From contig JBCCTQ010000016.1 of assembly GCA_039198225.1 (NCBI GenBank), positions 19,608 through 83,607 of the forward strand: a stretch of DNA of 64,000 nt, in the 5' to 3' direction. Source of the stretch: JASJAR01 sp039198225 (GTDB lineage Bacteria > Pseudomonadota > Alphaproteobacteria > Rhodobacterales > Rhodobacteraceae). A model generated the notes under the pieces. It worked only from the letters and a program-made list of their open reading frames with translations, had not been told where the DNA came from and did not search any database. Positions 36,036 to 43,408 of the stretch are shown in pieces (within the stretch, counting starts at the first letter, position 1; each line of letters begins with the position of its first letter). The position numbers were made by a program, and so were the translations under genes.

Positions 36036-36787
36036 TGCGGTTTTCGGCCAATCTCGGTTTTCTGTGGGCCGACCTGGCGCTGCCGGATGCGATCCGGGCC
36101 GCGGCCAGCGCCGGTTTCGACGCGGTCGAGTGCCATTGGCCCTACGAGATACCGGCGGCCGAGGTCCGTGCCGCCCTCGAAGAGACCGGCCTGCCGATGC
36201 TTGGGCTCAACACAGTGCGCGGGGGGCCCGGCGAGAACGGGCTCGCAGCCCTGCCGGGCCGGGAGGCCGATGCCCGTGCCGCCATCGACCAAGCGATCGG
36301 TTATGCCGATGCGGTCGGGGCGCGGGCGATCCATGTCATGGCGGGTTTTTCCGAGGGCGAGGCCGCGCGGCGAAGCTTCCTCGAGATGCTCCGGTATGCT
36401 TGCCGATCTACAGAGAGGACGATCCTGATCGAACCCCTCAACCGCCATGACGCACCGGGCTACTTCTTAAAAACCACGGACCAAGCGGGGGAGATCATTG
36501 ACGAAGTCGGGTCAGACCGTCTGCGGCTCATGTTCGATTGCTATCATGTGGGGCGGAGCGAGGGCGATGTGATGACCCGGCTCGGTGCGCTCCAGCCGAT
36601 CATAGGTCATATCCAATTCGCCTCTGTGCCCGAACGCGGGCCGCCAGGGCAGGGCGAGCTTGAATACGGTGCCATATTCGCCGCGATTTCAGCGCTCGGT
36701 TGGCCCCATCCACTGGGGGCCGAGTACAAGCCGGCCGGCCCAACGGGTGCGAGCCTGGGTTGGATGGAGGAGTTTCCACGGGGCTAG
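36035..36787 (+). CDS. otnI: 2-oxo-tetronate isomerase
   Basis: Hydroxypyruvate-isomerase-like TIM barrel converting 2-oxo-tetronate to 3-oxo-tetronate, the step between LtnD and OtnK. The 250-residue protein has RFSANLGFLWADLALPDAI, ILIEPLNRHDAPGYFL (metal Glu), LMFDCYHVGRSEGD (Asp, His) and QFASVPERGPPGQGELEYG (Glu). ATG 36035 overlaps the otnC TGA. With ltnD, otnK and otnC it completes a route from L-threonate to a glycolytic triose phosphate. Confidence 0.9.
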   Translation: MRFSANLGFLWADLALPDAIRAAASAGFDAVECHWPYEIPAAEVRAALEETGLPMLGLNTVRGGPGENGLAALPGREADARAAIDQAIGYADAVGARAIHVMAGFSEGEAARRSFLEMLRYACRSTERTILIEPLNRHDAPGYFLKTTDQAGEIIDEVGSDRLRLMFDCYHVGRSEGDVMTRLGALQPIIGHIQFASVPERGPPGQGELEYGAIFAAISALGWPHPLGAEYKPAGPTGASLGWMEEFPRG

Positions 36788-36898
36788 CCGCCCGTTCCGC
36801 GCTCGGCTGGCCGCCCGCGAACGGGTTTGCTAAGGTCAAACCCCAGTCGCCGCTTTCGGTCGTTTCGGAGTGCGCGTCGTCACCGCCCGGACCTGTCC

Positions 36899-37342
36899 AT
36901 GACCGACGCCCCGTCCCATTCATATCGGCTGGCCCAGGCGCTCGACCGGATCGTGCGGCGGCTCAACGGCAGAATGATCCATGTCATGCCGGCCGTCGAT
37001 CGGCTGAAACTCGGGCCCTTGGGCGGTATGGTGCTTTTGTCGATTGCCGATCTCGAGCCCTGTTCGATCCAGAGCCTGTGTTCCCAACTCGGCCGGGACA
37101 ACTCGCAGATGACCCGGGTGCTCCGGGGCCTGGAAGACAAAGGCGTCATCCGGCGCCAGAGCGATCCTGAGGACCGACGGTCAAGTCTCATCTCGCTCAC
37201 CGAGCTCGGCCAGGACCTGGTCGCTGAAATGCGTTTGGCCATGTCGGCCGTGGTCGACGAATTGGCCTCAGCGATCTCGGCCGGGGAGCGGGCCGATTTG
37301 GCGGATCTCCTCGAGCGTTTGGCCGAAGCCGGAAAGGCTTAG
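36899..37342 (+). CDS. MarR-family transcriptional regulator
   Basis: A 147-residue winged-helix protein: the recognition region SIQSLCSQLGRDNSQMTRVLRGLEDKG and the wing VIRRQSDPEDRRSSLISLTELG are typical MarR. It lies 111 bases after otnI on the same strand, so it may be co-transcribed and could regulate the operon, although the operator at 33195 looks more LacI-like. There is no clear ribosome binding site before ATG 36899. Confidence 0.85.
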   Translation: MTDAPSHSYRLAQALDRIVRRLNGRMIHVMPAVDRLKLGPLGGMVLLSIADLEPCSIQSLCSQLGRDNSQMTRVLRGLEDKGVIRRQSDPEDRRSSLISLTELGQDLVAEMRLAMSAVVDELASAISAGERADLADLLERLAEAGKA

Positions 37343-37356
37343 CGGTGTGGCCCGAA

Positions 37357-37376
37357 CCGCGGGATCTGTTCCGCGG
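37357..37376. repeat. GC palindrome between convergent marR and chemoreceptor genes
   Basis: CCGCGG arms (37357-37362 and 37371-37376) flank GATCTGTT. The centre GGATCTGTTCC is the same as in the zapA/cvpA palindrome at 19512, so both probably belong to one intergenic repeat type. Confidence 0.6.
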
Positions 37377-37500
37377 GCCCGCCCAGCTGGGTGATCCTTC
37401 CTTGGTTTGTCAAAGTTTTGGCACCGGCTCCGCAGGGGTTCGCCGGTTTGGCCCATTTCCATGGCGAGGATCGCTCATGTCAGTTTTGGCCGAAGCCCTA

Positions 37501-39822
37501 TCAACTGGCCCGAGCATGGGCAGCGGCCGCTGCGGGGCTGAGGGCCTCCCCTACGCCTTTGAATTGGCGGAGTGCGGTGGCGAGGGCCGTGGCCTCGCCG
37601 CTGTTCGAGGCGCTCGCCGCAGTCATTTCTTCAAGTGAGGCCGCACTCACCTGGGCAGTCTGTTCGATCGTTCGGACGGAAGTGTTGATCTCAGAGATCC
37701 CTGAGGATTGCTCCTCAACGGCGCTCGCGATCGCGGAGATCTGATCCGATGCGGCTTCCACCTCTTCGATGATCTCTTGGAGCGCTTGGCGGGACTGGGC
37801 GACCTTTTCGACACCGACGCTGACCCGTTGATTGTTCTGGGCGATCACGTCGCCGATCTCCTTAACCGCATCTTGGGATCGAAGCGCGAGGGCGCGGACC
37901 TCGGATGCGACCACCGTAAAGCCGCGACCCGCATCCCCGGCTCGTGCGGCCTCGACGCCGGCATTCAAGGCGAGGAGATTGATCTGAAACGCAATATCTT
38001 CAATGACTTTCACGATCCGGTTGATCTGATCCGATGCATCGGAGATCGCGTTGATCGAGGTTTCTGTTTCGTCCGATACCGCCCGTGACTTGTTGGCCCT
38101 TTGGCGAGCATTGGCGGTCGCCTCATTGGCCGATTTGGCGTTTTGGACCACCTGCTCAATGCTCCGGGTCATTTCTTCGATCGACGTTGAGGTTTCCTCA
38201 ATGGACGCAGCATTTTGCTCCGCGCGCTTGGCCATATCATTGGCCGAGGCCTGCATATGGGCGGAATTATCGGCCACATTCCTCCCGCTCGAAAGAATGC
38301 CGGCCATTGTCGTTGAAAGGGTGGTTAGGGCCGAATTCAGGTCTTCCTGCATGCGCTTGAACGACCCGTGCCGCGCCCCTTCGATCCGGGTGCCCAAGTT
38401 CCCTTTTGACAACTCGCCGATGCAGCGTACGACATCGTCAATGTTCTGGTCGGTATCGACCATCAGCCGGTTGACGATTTTGGCCAGCCCAGAAAGCTCG
38501 CCCGCATCGAATTCTTCTGACATCCGCTCGCCGAAATTCCCGTTGGCCGCTTCTCCGAGGACGCGCTCCATTTCCCGTTGGAAGGTTTCCATCTTCTCGA
38601 TCCGGGCCGCCACTGCCGCGCGGTCCACTTCTTCGCGCTCGCGTTGTTCTTTCTCACGGTCTGCCTGTTCGGCCCTCGCCTCGTTTTCGCGCGCGCGCTC
38701 CCGTGCTTCGTTTTCCTTCACCTCCAGGTCGAGGGCGGCGGCCTTGCGGGTATTCTCTTGGAAGATGACCATCGCATTCGTCATTTGGCCGATCTCGTAT
38801 TTGTCCCCACTGCGGGCGATTTCGATATCGAGATTGCCCTCGGCCAGATCCATCATCTTCGAACTCAAACCGTGAATTTGCGCGGAAAACCGGCCACTTG
38901 CCCAGACCGCAAAGACGCTGCCGAGAGCCAAAGTCAGCACCAAGGCGATCGCGGATTTCCAGATGCCATAGGATTGGATCTGGCGGTATTGCGAGGTGTC
39001 GGTGAGAATATTGACCACCGCCACAACTTCCCCGTTCAAACCTTGGAGCGGGACGGCCGTGGCGACGAATGACTGGCCTTCGATGTCGATTGGGCGCCGG
39101 AGGCCCCCTTCGCTGGCCGCGATTTGGATCTCCTCGGTGCTGAGGAGCGCTTCGGCCCCCAGGGTTGCCGCGCTTCGGTCAAACGCCGTTTCAACTGCTT
39201 CAAAGCTCGGCACATCGCTCGGCACCAGGTAGAACTCCGTATGGCGTCCCGTCGCGTCCATGATCGACTGGAAGAACGCTCCGTTGAGCGCGGTTCCAAA
39301 CTCAGCGAGACCCACCACCTGGCCTTGGTGGACGACCGGCGCGAGGCCCCGCGCCGTGAGGCCCGCGCGCCCCCGTGCCAATCCATGCATCGGCTGACGG
39401 CTCTCAAAAACGGTCATGACCTCGGGGCGAAACGACGAGATATCGTCGAGCCGACGATCCGGGTTCTGGACCCGGAGGAAATTGATCGCCGGAGGCACCA
39501 CGAAAATGAACGTGCCGATGCCGTTTTCGGCCCGGACCCTGTCCAAGCCTGGGATAAACTCCTCTTTTAGGGCCTCCACGTCTTCATTCGCGAGGGCCTG
39601 ACCGACGCTCGGGAGGGCGGCCACCACGGTCGCCTGTTTCAAAGCATCCCGGCTCGCGGCCGCGATCCGTTCAAGCACCAGACGCTCGGAATCGGCGACC
39701 TCCGTCTCAATGGCAGCGCTGATCAGGGTGTGGCCCTTACTGAGCGAAACGAGAAACAGCACCGTGCCGGTGAAAGTCACGCAAATCAGCGCGACGGCAA
39801 TGAATTTCAGGCGAAGCGACAT
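37501..39822 (-). CDS. Methyl-accepting chemotaxis protein with periplasmic Cache-type sensor
   Basis: A 773-residue chemoreceptor. Two spans (about residues 5-27 and 289-309) enclose a roughly 260-residue periplasmic domain with a Cache-like segment (GLAPVVHQGQVVGLAEFG). Then come a HAMP domain (KMMDLAEGNLDIEIARSGDKYEIGQM), a long Glu/Arg-rich coiled coil, a second HAMP-like unit, and the signalling hairpin with EDIAFQINLLALNAGVEAARAGDAGRGF. No C-terminal CheR-tethering pentapeptide is seen. ATG 39855 has a better ribosome binding site (AGGAAA) and is a serious alternative start. Ligand unknown; no che genes nearby. Confidence 0.93.
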   Translation of the reverse strand: MSLRLKFIAVALICVTFTGTVLFLVSLSKGHTLISAAIETEVADSERLVLERIAAASRDALKQATVVAALPSVGQALANEDVEALKEEFIPGLDRVRAENGIGTFIFVVPPAINFLRVQNPDRRLDDISSFRPEVMTVFESRQPMHGLARGRAGLTARGLAPVVHQGQVVGLAEFGTALNGAFFQSIMDATGRHTEFYLVPSDVPSFEAVETAFDRSAATLGAEALLSTEEIQIAASEGGLRRPIDIEGQSFVATAVPLQGLNGEVVAVVNILTDTSQYRQIQSYGIWKSAIALVLTLALGSVFAVWASGRFSAQIHGLSSKMMDLAEGNLDIEIARSGDKYEIGQMTNAMVIFQENTRKAAALDLEVKENEARERARENEARAEQADREKEQREREEVDRAAVAARIEKMETFQREMERVLGEAANGNFGERMSEEFDAGELSGLAKIVNRLMVDTDQNIDDVVRCIGELSKGNLGTRIEGARHGSFKRMQEDLNSALTTLSTTMAGILSSGRNVADNSAHMQASANDMAKRAEQNAASIEETSTSIEEMTRSIEQVVQNAKSANEATANARQRANKSRAVSDETETSINAISDASDQINRIVKVIEDIAFQINLLALNAGVEAARAGDAGRGFTVVASEVRALALRSQDAVKEIGDVIAQNNQRVSVGVEKVAQSRQALQEIIEEVEAASDQISAIASAVEEQSSGISEINTSVRTIEQTAQVSAASLEEMTAASASNSGEATALATALRQFKGVGEALSPAAAAAHARAS

Positions 39823-39911
39823 AGGAGATTCCACGCAAGGGTCGGCGGCCTCCATCGCAGAGATTTCCTAACAAAGATCTTAGGGGTAGCCATTGTGAAC
39901 CGGCGCGCCGG

Positions 39912-40985
39912 TCAGGCCCGAGGCATCTCCCGGGTCGCACAATGGATGCCGCCGCCGATCTCGCCCAGGGCATCGACATTGAGGGTGACGATCTCCCGGC
40001 CCGGATAGTGGCGGGCGAGGGCACTTCGGGCCAAATCGTCGGTTTCGGGATCACCGAATTCGGCGGCGATCACCGCGCCGTTGCAGACGTAGTAATTCAC
40101 GTAAGAGGCAACGAAATCCTCGTCGGGCACGCGACGTATGTGGGGTTCGGGGATCACGTCGATATCGAGCCCGGCCGCTTCGAGGACATCGTGGGTGTCT
40201 AGCGCGGCCATATGGAATGGGTCATCCGGGTTGGGCGCGTCGGGGAGGTTCAGCAAGACCCGGCCCGGGCCCGTGAACCGCGCAAGGGAATCGATGTGAT
40301 AGTCGGTGATGTCTTCGCCCCAGACGCCTTCGGACCAGATCATCCGGTTCGCGCCGTAGGCAGCCAAGAGGCGCGCCTCTATGGCGTCGCGCGAGAGGCC
40401 CGGGTTGCGGTTGGCGTTCACCCAGGAACTTTCATGGGCCAGCAAAAGCCCGTGCCCGTCCTGTTCGACGCCCCCTGCTTCCCCTTTGAGCCCCGTTGGC
40501 AAGAAGGGCAGGTCGAGCCGTTCGGCCACCGCGGCGGCAATCGCGCCGTCCCGGCGGTGCACCTGTTTCGCGCCCCAGCCGTTGAATTGGATTTGAACCA
40601 CCGCGCGGTCGCCCTTGCCATTGACGGCAAAGATCGGGCCCGCATCGCGGCACCACAGGTCTTCGGTCGGCACGTCCCAGAGCTCGACGGCGGTAGAGAG
40701 CCGCTGGCGGGCGGCGCGGAGGTCAGAACGCGCAGCAAGAAGCGCAACCGGCTCGAACTCGGAGATGGCGTTGGCGATGTCGGCGATCGTCTGTTGGACC
40801 AGGTCCAAAAATCCCGCGTCGGGGTAGACCTTTCGGCTCACGGGCCATTGCATGAAGGTGCGTTCATGGGCCTCTTCTTCGGCCGGGATATAAAATTCGG
40901 CCTCCTGGGCCGCCGCCCCGGATCCAAGGGCGCCGCTGACGGCGAGGGCACTCCCTCCCAAAACTACGTGTCGTCGTTTGGCCAT
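39912..40985 (-). CDS. Agmatine deiminase (peptidylarginine-deiminase family) with Tat signal
   Basis: Hydrolyses agmatine to N-carbamoylputrescine and ammonia in its characterised relatives. The 357-residue protein has FMQWPVSRKVYPD, WCRDAGPIFAVNGKG, the Asp/His-bearing WGEDITDYHIDSLARFT, and the nucleophilic cysteine in GGGIHCATREMP at the C terminus. The N terminus, MAKRRHVVLGGSALAVSGAL followed by GSGAAAQ, is a twin-arginine signal, which is unusual because agmatine deiminases are normally cytosolic. ATG 40985 follows GGGAACGAGG. It is downstream of, and co-directional with, the ECF sigma/anti-sigma pair. Confidence 0.88.
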   Translation of the reverse strand: MAKRRHVVLGGSALAVSGALGSGAAAQEAEFYIPAEEEAHERTFMQWPVSRKVYPDAGFLDLVQQTIADIANAISEFEPVALLAARSDLRAARQRLSTAVELWDVPTEDLWCRDAGPIFAVNGKGDRAVVQIQFNGWGAKQVHRRDGAIAAAVAERLDLPFLPTGLKGEAGGVEQDGHGLLLAHESSWVNANRNPGLSRDAIEARLLAAYGANRMIWSEGVWGEDITDYHIDSLARFTGPGRVLLNLPDAPNPDDPFHMAALDTHDVLEAAGLDIDVIPEPHIRRVPDEDFVASYVNYYVCNGAVIAAEFGDPETDDLARSALARHYPGREIVTLNVDALGEIGGGIHCATREMPRA

Positions 40986-41106
40986 GGCCTCGTTCCCTTT
41001 CGCCGGCCCCTTATCCCGCAACCTGCGGCGTGCGATCAAGTCAGCGGAGGGCGCGCGTTCCGCTCTGGGGACATCGCAAAGGGATCGAAAACTTCCAAGC
41101 GGGCCT

Positions 41107-41883
41107 TCAAACCTCGGTGGCCGCGCGCCGCGCGATCTCGGAGAGGTCTTCGCGACCGCGGTCCCCCACCATGACGAAATTGGCATCCTCGCCGCCCCAG
41201 GTCACCATGTCGAAGGCGCCGATCGCGCGGGTCTCGAACCCGCTTTGGGGCGTCTCCGAGCGGATGAGGCAGAGGGCCACCACATCACCGTCAACATCTG
41301 TAAACATCAATTGCGCCACGGGTTTACCGGCCGCCACAAGGAGGCGACCGCCTTGGAATGTGAGGCCGTTTCCGGAGAGATCAGGGATATTGACCGGGGC
41401 GCCTACCGTTGCCGTCAGCCAGGTCTCAATATGGTCGGCCTCGTCGGCGCCCACTTCCACGAGGTGGCGTGTTTGGCCGGCATAGACCGCGTGATAATCG
41501 GCGATATCGGCGAGCCATCCCGCCGGGGCGGCAATCTCAGGCGCGTTCGAGACCCCCGCCAAATAGCCCCCGGCCGCACCGAGACCGAGCATCGCTAGGG
41601 CGAGCACGCTAGCAAGCCGGCTGAGCCCAAAGCGCGGCGCTTCACTGCGGTTGGCGGCCTCACCAAGGGGCGCGTCCCTTATTGCGCGGGCGAGATCGAC
41701 CGGCACCGGTTCGGCCAACATATCTTCGAAAACCTGGCCCACGGCCGCATCGGCTGCGATCAACGCGTCAAGTTCGGCTTGAAGGCTCGGGTCGCGGGCG
41801 AGGGCGGCCTCGATGTTACGGGCCTCCGCCTCAGGCAATTCGCCGTCGAGAAAGGCGCTTAGCTTTTCTTCATAACCGCTCAT
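41107..41883 (-). CDS. Membrane-anchored anti-sigma factor
   Basis: A 258-residue protein whose first 60 residues (YEEKLSAFLDGELPEAEARNIEAALARDPSL) form an anti-sigma domain of the ASD type without an obvious zinc motif, followed by one span (about residues 91-110: LASVLALAMLGLGAAGGYLAG) and a periplasmic domain. The ATG overlaps the sigma factor's TGA (ATGA). It is expected to hold the ECF sigma factor inactive and release it on an envelope signal; the signal is unknown. Confidence 0.87.
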   Translation of the reverse strand: MSGYEEKLSAFLDGELPEAEARNIEAALARDPSLQAELDALIAADAAVGQVFEDMLAEPVPVDLARAIRDAPLGEAANRSEAPRFGLSRLASVLALAMLGLGAAGGYLAGVSNAPEIAAPAGWLADIADYHAVYAGQTRHLVEVGADEADHIETWLTATVGAPVNIPDLSGNGLTFQGGRLLVAAGKPVAQLMFTDVDGDVVALCLIRSETPQSGFETRAIGAFDMVTWGGEDANFVMVGDRGREDLSEIARRAATEV

Positions 41884-42506
41884 CGGGCCGCTCCTTCGCT
41901 GGCGTCGATTTTCTGGGCGAGGGCCTTTCGGGCCCGGTGGATCCGGCTCATGACGGTCCCTACCGGGATCGCAAATAGGTCGGCCGCCTCGGAATAGCTG
42001 TAGCCCTCCACCGAAACGGCCAGAAGGATCGCTGCGAGATCTTCTGGCAAAGCCGCAATCTGGGCCCCGAGATCGGTGAGCGCCACCGAGGCTTCCCCCG
42101 TGGCGTGGCTCACGAGATCCGTGGCCTCCTCGGCTGGCACTTGGCCTTCGCCCAACCGGACCTGGCGTTTCCGGATCTCGCTGATCCAGAGATTACGCGT
42201 GATGCGAAACATCCACCGGTCGAGCGGTTGGGACGGGTCCCATTGATCGGACCGGCTGAGGGCGCGGAGGCAGGCTTCCTGAACGAGATCATCCGCCTCA
42301 GGAACCGACCGTGTGAGCGCCCGCGCGAACCGGCGGAGCCGCGGGAGAAGTGCGATTAGGTCGTGTTTTAGATCACCGGCCAAGACGCCGTTTCCCCTCA
42401 CTGGGCGCGCGTCCCGGTTCTCGGCCCAATCGCTCACGACTTCAAGCCTGGGGCGTTGCATGGGCGCGATCCGACCGACGCGAGACATTTTTTCGACCGT
42501 CATCAT
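41880..42506 (-). CDS. ECF-family RNA polymerase sigma factor
   Basis: A 208-residue sigma factor with region 2 (PEADDLVQEACLRALSRSDQW ... DRWMFRITRNLWISEIRKRQ) and region 4 (ALPEDLAAILLAVSVEGYSYSEAADLFAIPVGTVMSRIHRARKAL). ATG 42506 (or the adjacent ATG 42503) follows AAGGGAA at good spacing. The promoter at 42534-42561 in front of it matches the promoter of the divergent gene, which suggests it drives its own transcription. It is translationally coupled to the anti-sigma gene. Confidence 0.92.
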   Translation of the reverse strand: MMTVEKMSRVGRIAPMQRPRLEVVSDWAENRDARPVRGNGVLAGDLKHDLIALLPRLRRFARALTRSVPEADDLVQEACLRALSRSDQWDPSQPLDRWMFRITRNLWISEIRKRQVRLGEGQVPAEEATDLVSHATGEASVALTDLGAQIAALPEDLAAILLAVSVEGYSYSEAADLFAIPVGTVMSRIHRARKALAQKIDASEGAAR

Positions 42507-42533
42507 TCGAAGTGTTCCCTTTCCTTCAAAGGC

Positions 42534-42561
42534 TTTACGTCCGGGCGGTGGAAAAAATTCC
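42534..42561 (-). promoter_or_regulatory. ECF-type promoter of the sigma/anti-sigma operon
   Basis: On the minus strand GGAATT (42561-42556), a 16-base spacer and CGTAAA (42539-42534). The -10 element is 28 bases before the sigma-factor ATG. Confidence 0.7.
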
Positions 42562-42581
42562 AAAAAAAATCTTGAAGGGCG

Positions 42582-42609
42582 GGAATAACCCATGGGGGTC
42601 AGGCGTAAC
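42582..42609 (+). promoter_or_regulatory. ECF-type promoter of the secreted-protein/lipoprotein genes
   Basis: GGAATA (42582-42587), a 16-base spacer and CGTAAC (42604-42609), the same architecture as the opposing promoter at 42534-42561. The start codon served is at 42668. Confidence 0.7.
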
Positions 42610-42667
42610 CCCGGCAGCGAGAGAGAATTGCTCCGCTCAGACACGAAACCAGAAAGGACAGAGTTCC

Positions 42668-43045
42668 ATGACCCGCACTATCATCGCCGCCCTCACCGCA
42701 ACCGCTCTTCTGGCCACGGGCGCATCCGCCCAAATTCTCGCCAGCGTGGATAGCGATATCGGCAAGGTCATCGCCTCGGCCAAAACCGGGCTGACGCTTT
42801 ACACATTCCGGAATGACGCCCGGGACACATCGAATTGCTACAACGATTGCGCCGCCGCTTGGCCTCCGTTTGAAGCCTCCGCATCGGCAAAAGAAGACGG
42901 CGCCCTCGGCATTATCGACCGCCAGGACGGCAGCCGCCAATGGACGCTCAACGGCAAGCCGCTTTACTTCTGGGCCGGCGACAGCGCTCGCGGTGATGCG
43001 ACCGGCGACGGCGTCGGCGGCGTCTGGGATGCGGTTCGGAACTAA
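42668..43045 (+). CDS. Secreted COG4315-type (lipoprotein_15 repeat) protein
   Basis: A 125-residue exported protein: signal peptide MTRTIIAALTATALLATGASAQ, then two copies of the small repeat LTLYTFRNDARDTSNCYNDC..AWPPF and KPLYFWAGDSARGDATGDG, as in the PF03640 family. The family is often controlled by ECF sigma factors and linked to oxidative or envelope stress, with no defined biochemical role. AAAGGACAG precedes ATG 42668. It is divergent from the ECF sigma gene and has a matching promoter. Confidence 0.88.
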   Translation: MTRTIIAALTATALLATGASAQILASVDSDIGKVIASAKTGLTLYTFRNDARDTSNCYNDCAAAWPPFEASASAKEDGALGIIDRQDGSRQWTLNGKPLYFWAGDSARGDATGDGVGGVWDAVRN

Positions 43046-43059
43046 GGGAGGACATTCAG

Positions 43060-43173
43060 ATGAAGCGTTCGATCATTCTTCTCGTGGCTCTTCTCGGTCT
43101 TGCTGCCTGCGAAGGCGGTGGGCTCTACGGGGGCGCACCAGCAAGCCAAAGTTACGGGATCGCCAGTTACTGA
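43060..43173 (+). CDS. 37-residue lipoprotein
   Basis: MKRSIILLVALLGLAAC is a textbook lipoprotein signal (lipobox LAAC, Cys 17), and only 20 residues follow (EGGGLYGGAPASQSYGIASY). GGGAGGA sits seven bases before the ATG, a strong site. It begins 14 bases after the ECF-controlled secreted protein, so it is probably part of the same regulon. Mature length suggests an entericidin-like small lipoprotein; no function can be assigned. Confidence 0.75.
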   Translation: MKRSIILLVALLGLAACEGGGLYGGAPASQSYGIASY

Positions 43174-43408
43174 CCCCCAGTCTGGCATCCCTGGATGTGG
43201 TAGCGAGTGATGCGCGGTTGCCGTACAGGCGGCCGCGTTTTCCGTGTTTGGAAGCTGGAAATGTATGGCTTCAAAATGGGCCCAGATCCCGGGCGCATTT
43301 CACTCAATTGCTTCTTAGTTTCGCGCCTCTGCACCGTTCGCAGATTAGGCTCGCAGTAAGTGCGGCATTCTATGTCGCTCTCTGAGCTATTCATCGGGGG
43401 AATCTTTC

